Assembly (NCBI GenBank): GCA_902779305.1
Contig: CACZBD010000020.1
Span: forward strand, 1-52,017
Reading direction: 5' to 3'
Source of the DNA: an uncultured Lachnospiraceae bacterium
GTDB taxonomy: Bacteria; Bacillota; Clostridia; Lachnospirales; Lachnospiraceae
DNA length: 52,017 nucleotides
Under the pieces are notes generated by a model, which saw only the letters and a list, made by a program, of their open reading frames with translations, was not told the origin of the DNA and ran no database searches. Position numbers and translations under genes: made by a program. Shown here in pieces: positions 50,915 through 52,017 of the stretch (within the stretch, counting starts at the first letter, position 1; every line of letters starts with the position of its first letter).

Positions 50915-51850
50915 TCATAATCCCAGGAACATACTCTCCTGCATGTCTATCCAGGATTCCTGCGGTACTTCATGTATCTTATCACCTTCCATATAATTCC
51001 CGATCAAAAATGGTGATGTCGGATCATGTAATCTGTTCTGTGCATATATTACTGCCGGTTCAGCATTCGCATAGCAATATTTACAAAGATGAAGGCATGT
51101 GTTGTACGCTCCTATATCACAAGCCAGATAACAGGCACAATCAGCTCTGGCGCCTTTCTTCTTTGGTGCTTTAAGCCTTTTGCCGATAGCCTTTTCATAA
51201 TCGCTTATCTTCATACAACCACTGCAATCAGCTCCGTACTCCACCAGTTCATTTCCTTCAGCACAAGGCTTAACGGTCATGTCGCATTCGGTTGCGATTT
51301 TTATCATCTCTTTCCCAAGCTTTATTCTATCAATCTGCGAAACTTCTCTTGCCTCCGGAAAATTCTTTCTGACCTTCGGATACAGATCGATAAAACTGAT
51401 AACCACAGTCTTCGTATATCCCCTCAGACTTTTCGCTATCTGTTTGAAAGCGTGTAAATGATACTCCGATGTATATTTATCCGATAAAAGAATAGGGTCA
51501 TATCTCCAACCTATAGAATCCACTCCTACGGTATCGGATAGTATCTTGAAATCCTCTATCAAACGATGTTTATCCGGAACATTTGGCTCGATATCCCGTC
51601 CATATGGTGTAAGTGTTACAAACCAGTATTGCCCAAAATCCTTTATTAAATCCATATAAGGAAACATAGGGGCAGGATTCTTTGTACAAAACCCTATCAC
51701 GTCGACTACGGACGGATCCAGCCTGTACTTACTGACCGAACTTTGATTGTAAGGATTACGGACACAGACAAAACCCTCTTTTATTCTGTTTGAAAACCAT
51801 TTTGCGTAAAAAGCCGGTATATCTGTTCTTTGTCCTGTATTTATGATCAT
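50915..51850 (-). CDS. DUF1848 family protein
   Basis: 311 residues. Reads throughout as the DUF1848 family: INTGQRTDIPAFYAKWFSNR, VIGFCTKNPAPM, YWFVTLTPYGRDIEPNVP, SIGWRYDPILL and a C-terminal cysteine cluster with CSGC, CACYLACDIG and CLHLCKYCYAN. The cysteines suggest an iron-sulfur centre of radical-SAM type. The reaction is not known. No strong ribosome site is seen; the start is 22 bases behind the acetyltransferase gene at the window edge, so coupling is likely. Confidence 0.88.
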   Translation of the reverse strand: MIINTGQRTDIPAFYAKWFSNRIKEGFVCVRNPYNQSSVSKYRLDPSVVDVIGFCTKNPAPMFPYMDLIKDFGQYWFVTLTPYGRDIEPNVPDKHRLIEDFKILSDTVGVDSIGWRYDPILLSDKYTSEYHLHAFKQIAKSLRGYTKTVVISFIDLYPKVRKNFPEAREVSQIDRIKLGKEMIKIATECDMTVKPCAEGNELVEYGADCSGCMKISDYEKAIGKRLKAPKKKGARADCACYLACDIGAYNTCLHLCKYCYANAEPAVIYAQNRLHDPTSPFLIGNYMEGDKIHEVPQESWIDMQESMFLGL

Positions 51851-51872
51851 ATTTTTACATTCGACAGTAGTT

Positions 51873-52017
51873 TCATTGATTAACCACTACTAATCTCATA
51901 TCCTTGTATTTTTGCACCTTATCTTCAAATCCTAATTTTTTATAAATTGGATACCCCTCATCGGTAGCCATAAGATCAATACGGCTGATCTTATGTTCCG
52001 CCGCATAATCAATCATG
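51873..52017 (-). CDS. GNAT-family acetyltransferase, C-terminal part only
   Basis: 47 codons ending in TGA at the right edge: IDLMATDEGYPIYKKLGF, then YKDMRLVV, the usual last strand and helix of GNAT enzymes. The front lies outside the window. Same strand as, and directly upstream of, the DUF1848 gene. Confidence 0.7.
   Translation of the reverse strand, partial: MIDYAAEHKISRIDLMATDEGYPIYKKLGFEDKVQKYKDMRLVVVNQ

Overview
The window looks like a chromosomal segment of a Gram-positive anaerobe of class Clostridia, most likely family Lachnospiraceae. I infer this from AAGGAGG-type ribosome binding sites, an S-box (SAM-I) riboswitch in front of metK, Clostridia-type DnaE, CoaX, DusB and S66 proteins, an EFR1 ferredoxin-flavodoxin, an ECF transporter S component, and SleB and M23 wall hydrolases. 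There is no rRNA, tRNA or CRISPR array. Almost everything is on the minus strand; the clear plus-strand genes are metK and the ECF transporter/TIGR01440 pair.

Layout. 1-9.9 kb is accessory and visibly AT-richer: the start of an ADP-ribose hydrolase, a ferredoxin-flavin protein with an Rrf2 regulator and an NTF2-like protein that share an operator motif, a cluster of decayed genes (P-loop kinase stub, half of a TipAS domain) around an intact mazEF module and a YbaK deacylase, a metallophosphoesterase, an unknown gene behind a highly folded leader, and a WYL regulator / small membrane protein / DUF262 / HTH group that resembles a defence locus. The stretch beside the lysS stop codon may be an integration scar. 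9.9-29.8 kb is core: greA-lysS, argF through dusB, a SleB-type hydrolase, trmH-pfkA-dnaE, a membrane protein with an HD-GYP phosphodiesterase, riboswitch-metK, murA, an M23 peptidase and a repeat-rich membrane protein. 29.8-52 kb is adaptive: a truncated MocR regulator opposite an ECF transporter, a response regulator/kinase/ABC transporter/serine hydrolase cluster, EFR1, GNAT and MGMT genes, a sugar-binding lipoprotein coupled to a dCache-GGDEF protein, an S66 peptidase, AraC, MerR and XRE regulators, a lipoprotein and a DUF1848 protein.

Four copies of a GGGGACGGGGT(T/C)AGTGG palindromic repeat lie in intergenic positions between 39.8 and 46.6 kb. One supplies the C-terminal tail and stop codon of an acetyltransferase, and another abuts the apparently leaderless promoter of a response regulator. 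The least explained parts are the folded leader with its gene at 5.9-6.6 kb, the WYL/DUF262 group, a predicted membrane-bound MerR regulator with a zinc ribbon, and the lipoprotein/GGDEF sensor pair. All family assignments come from reading motifs by eye; no database search was possible.
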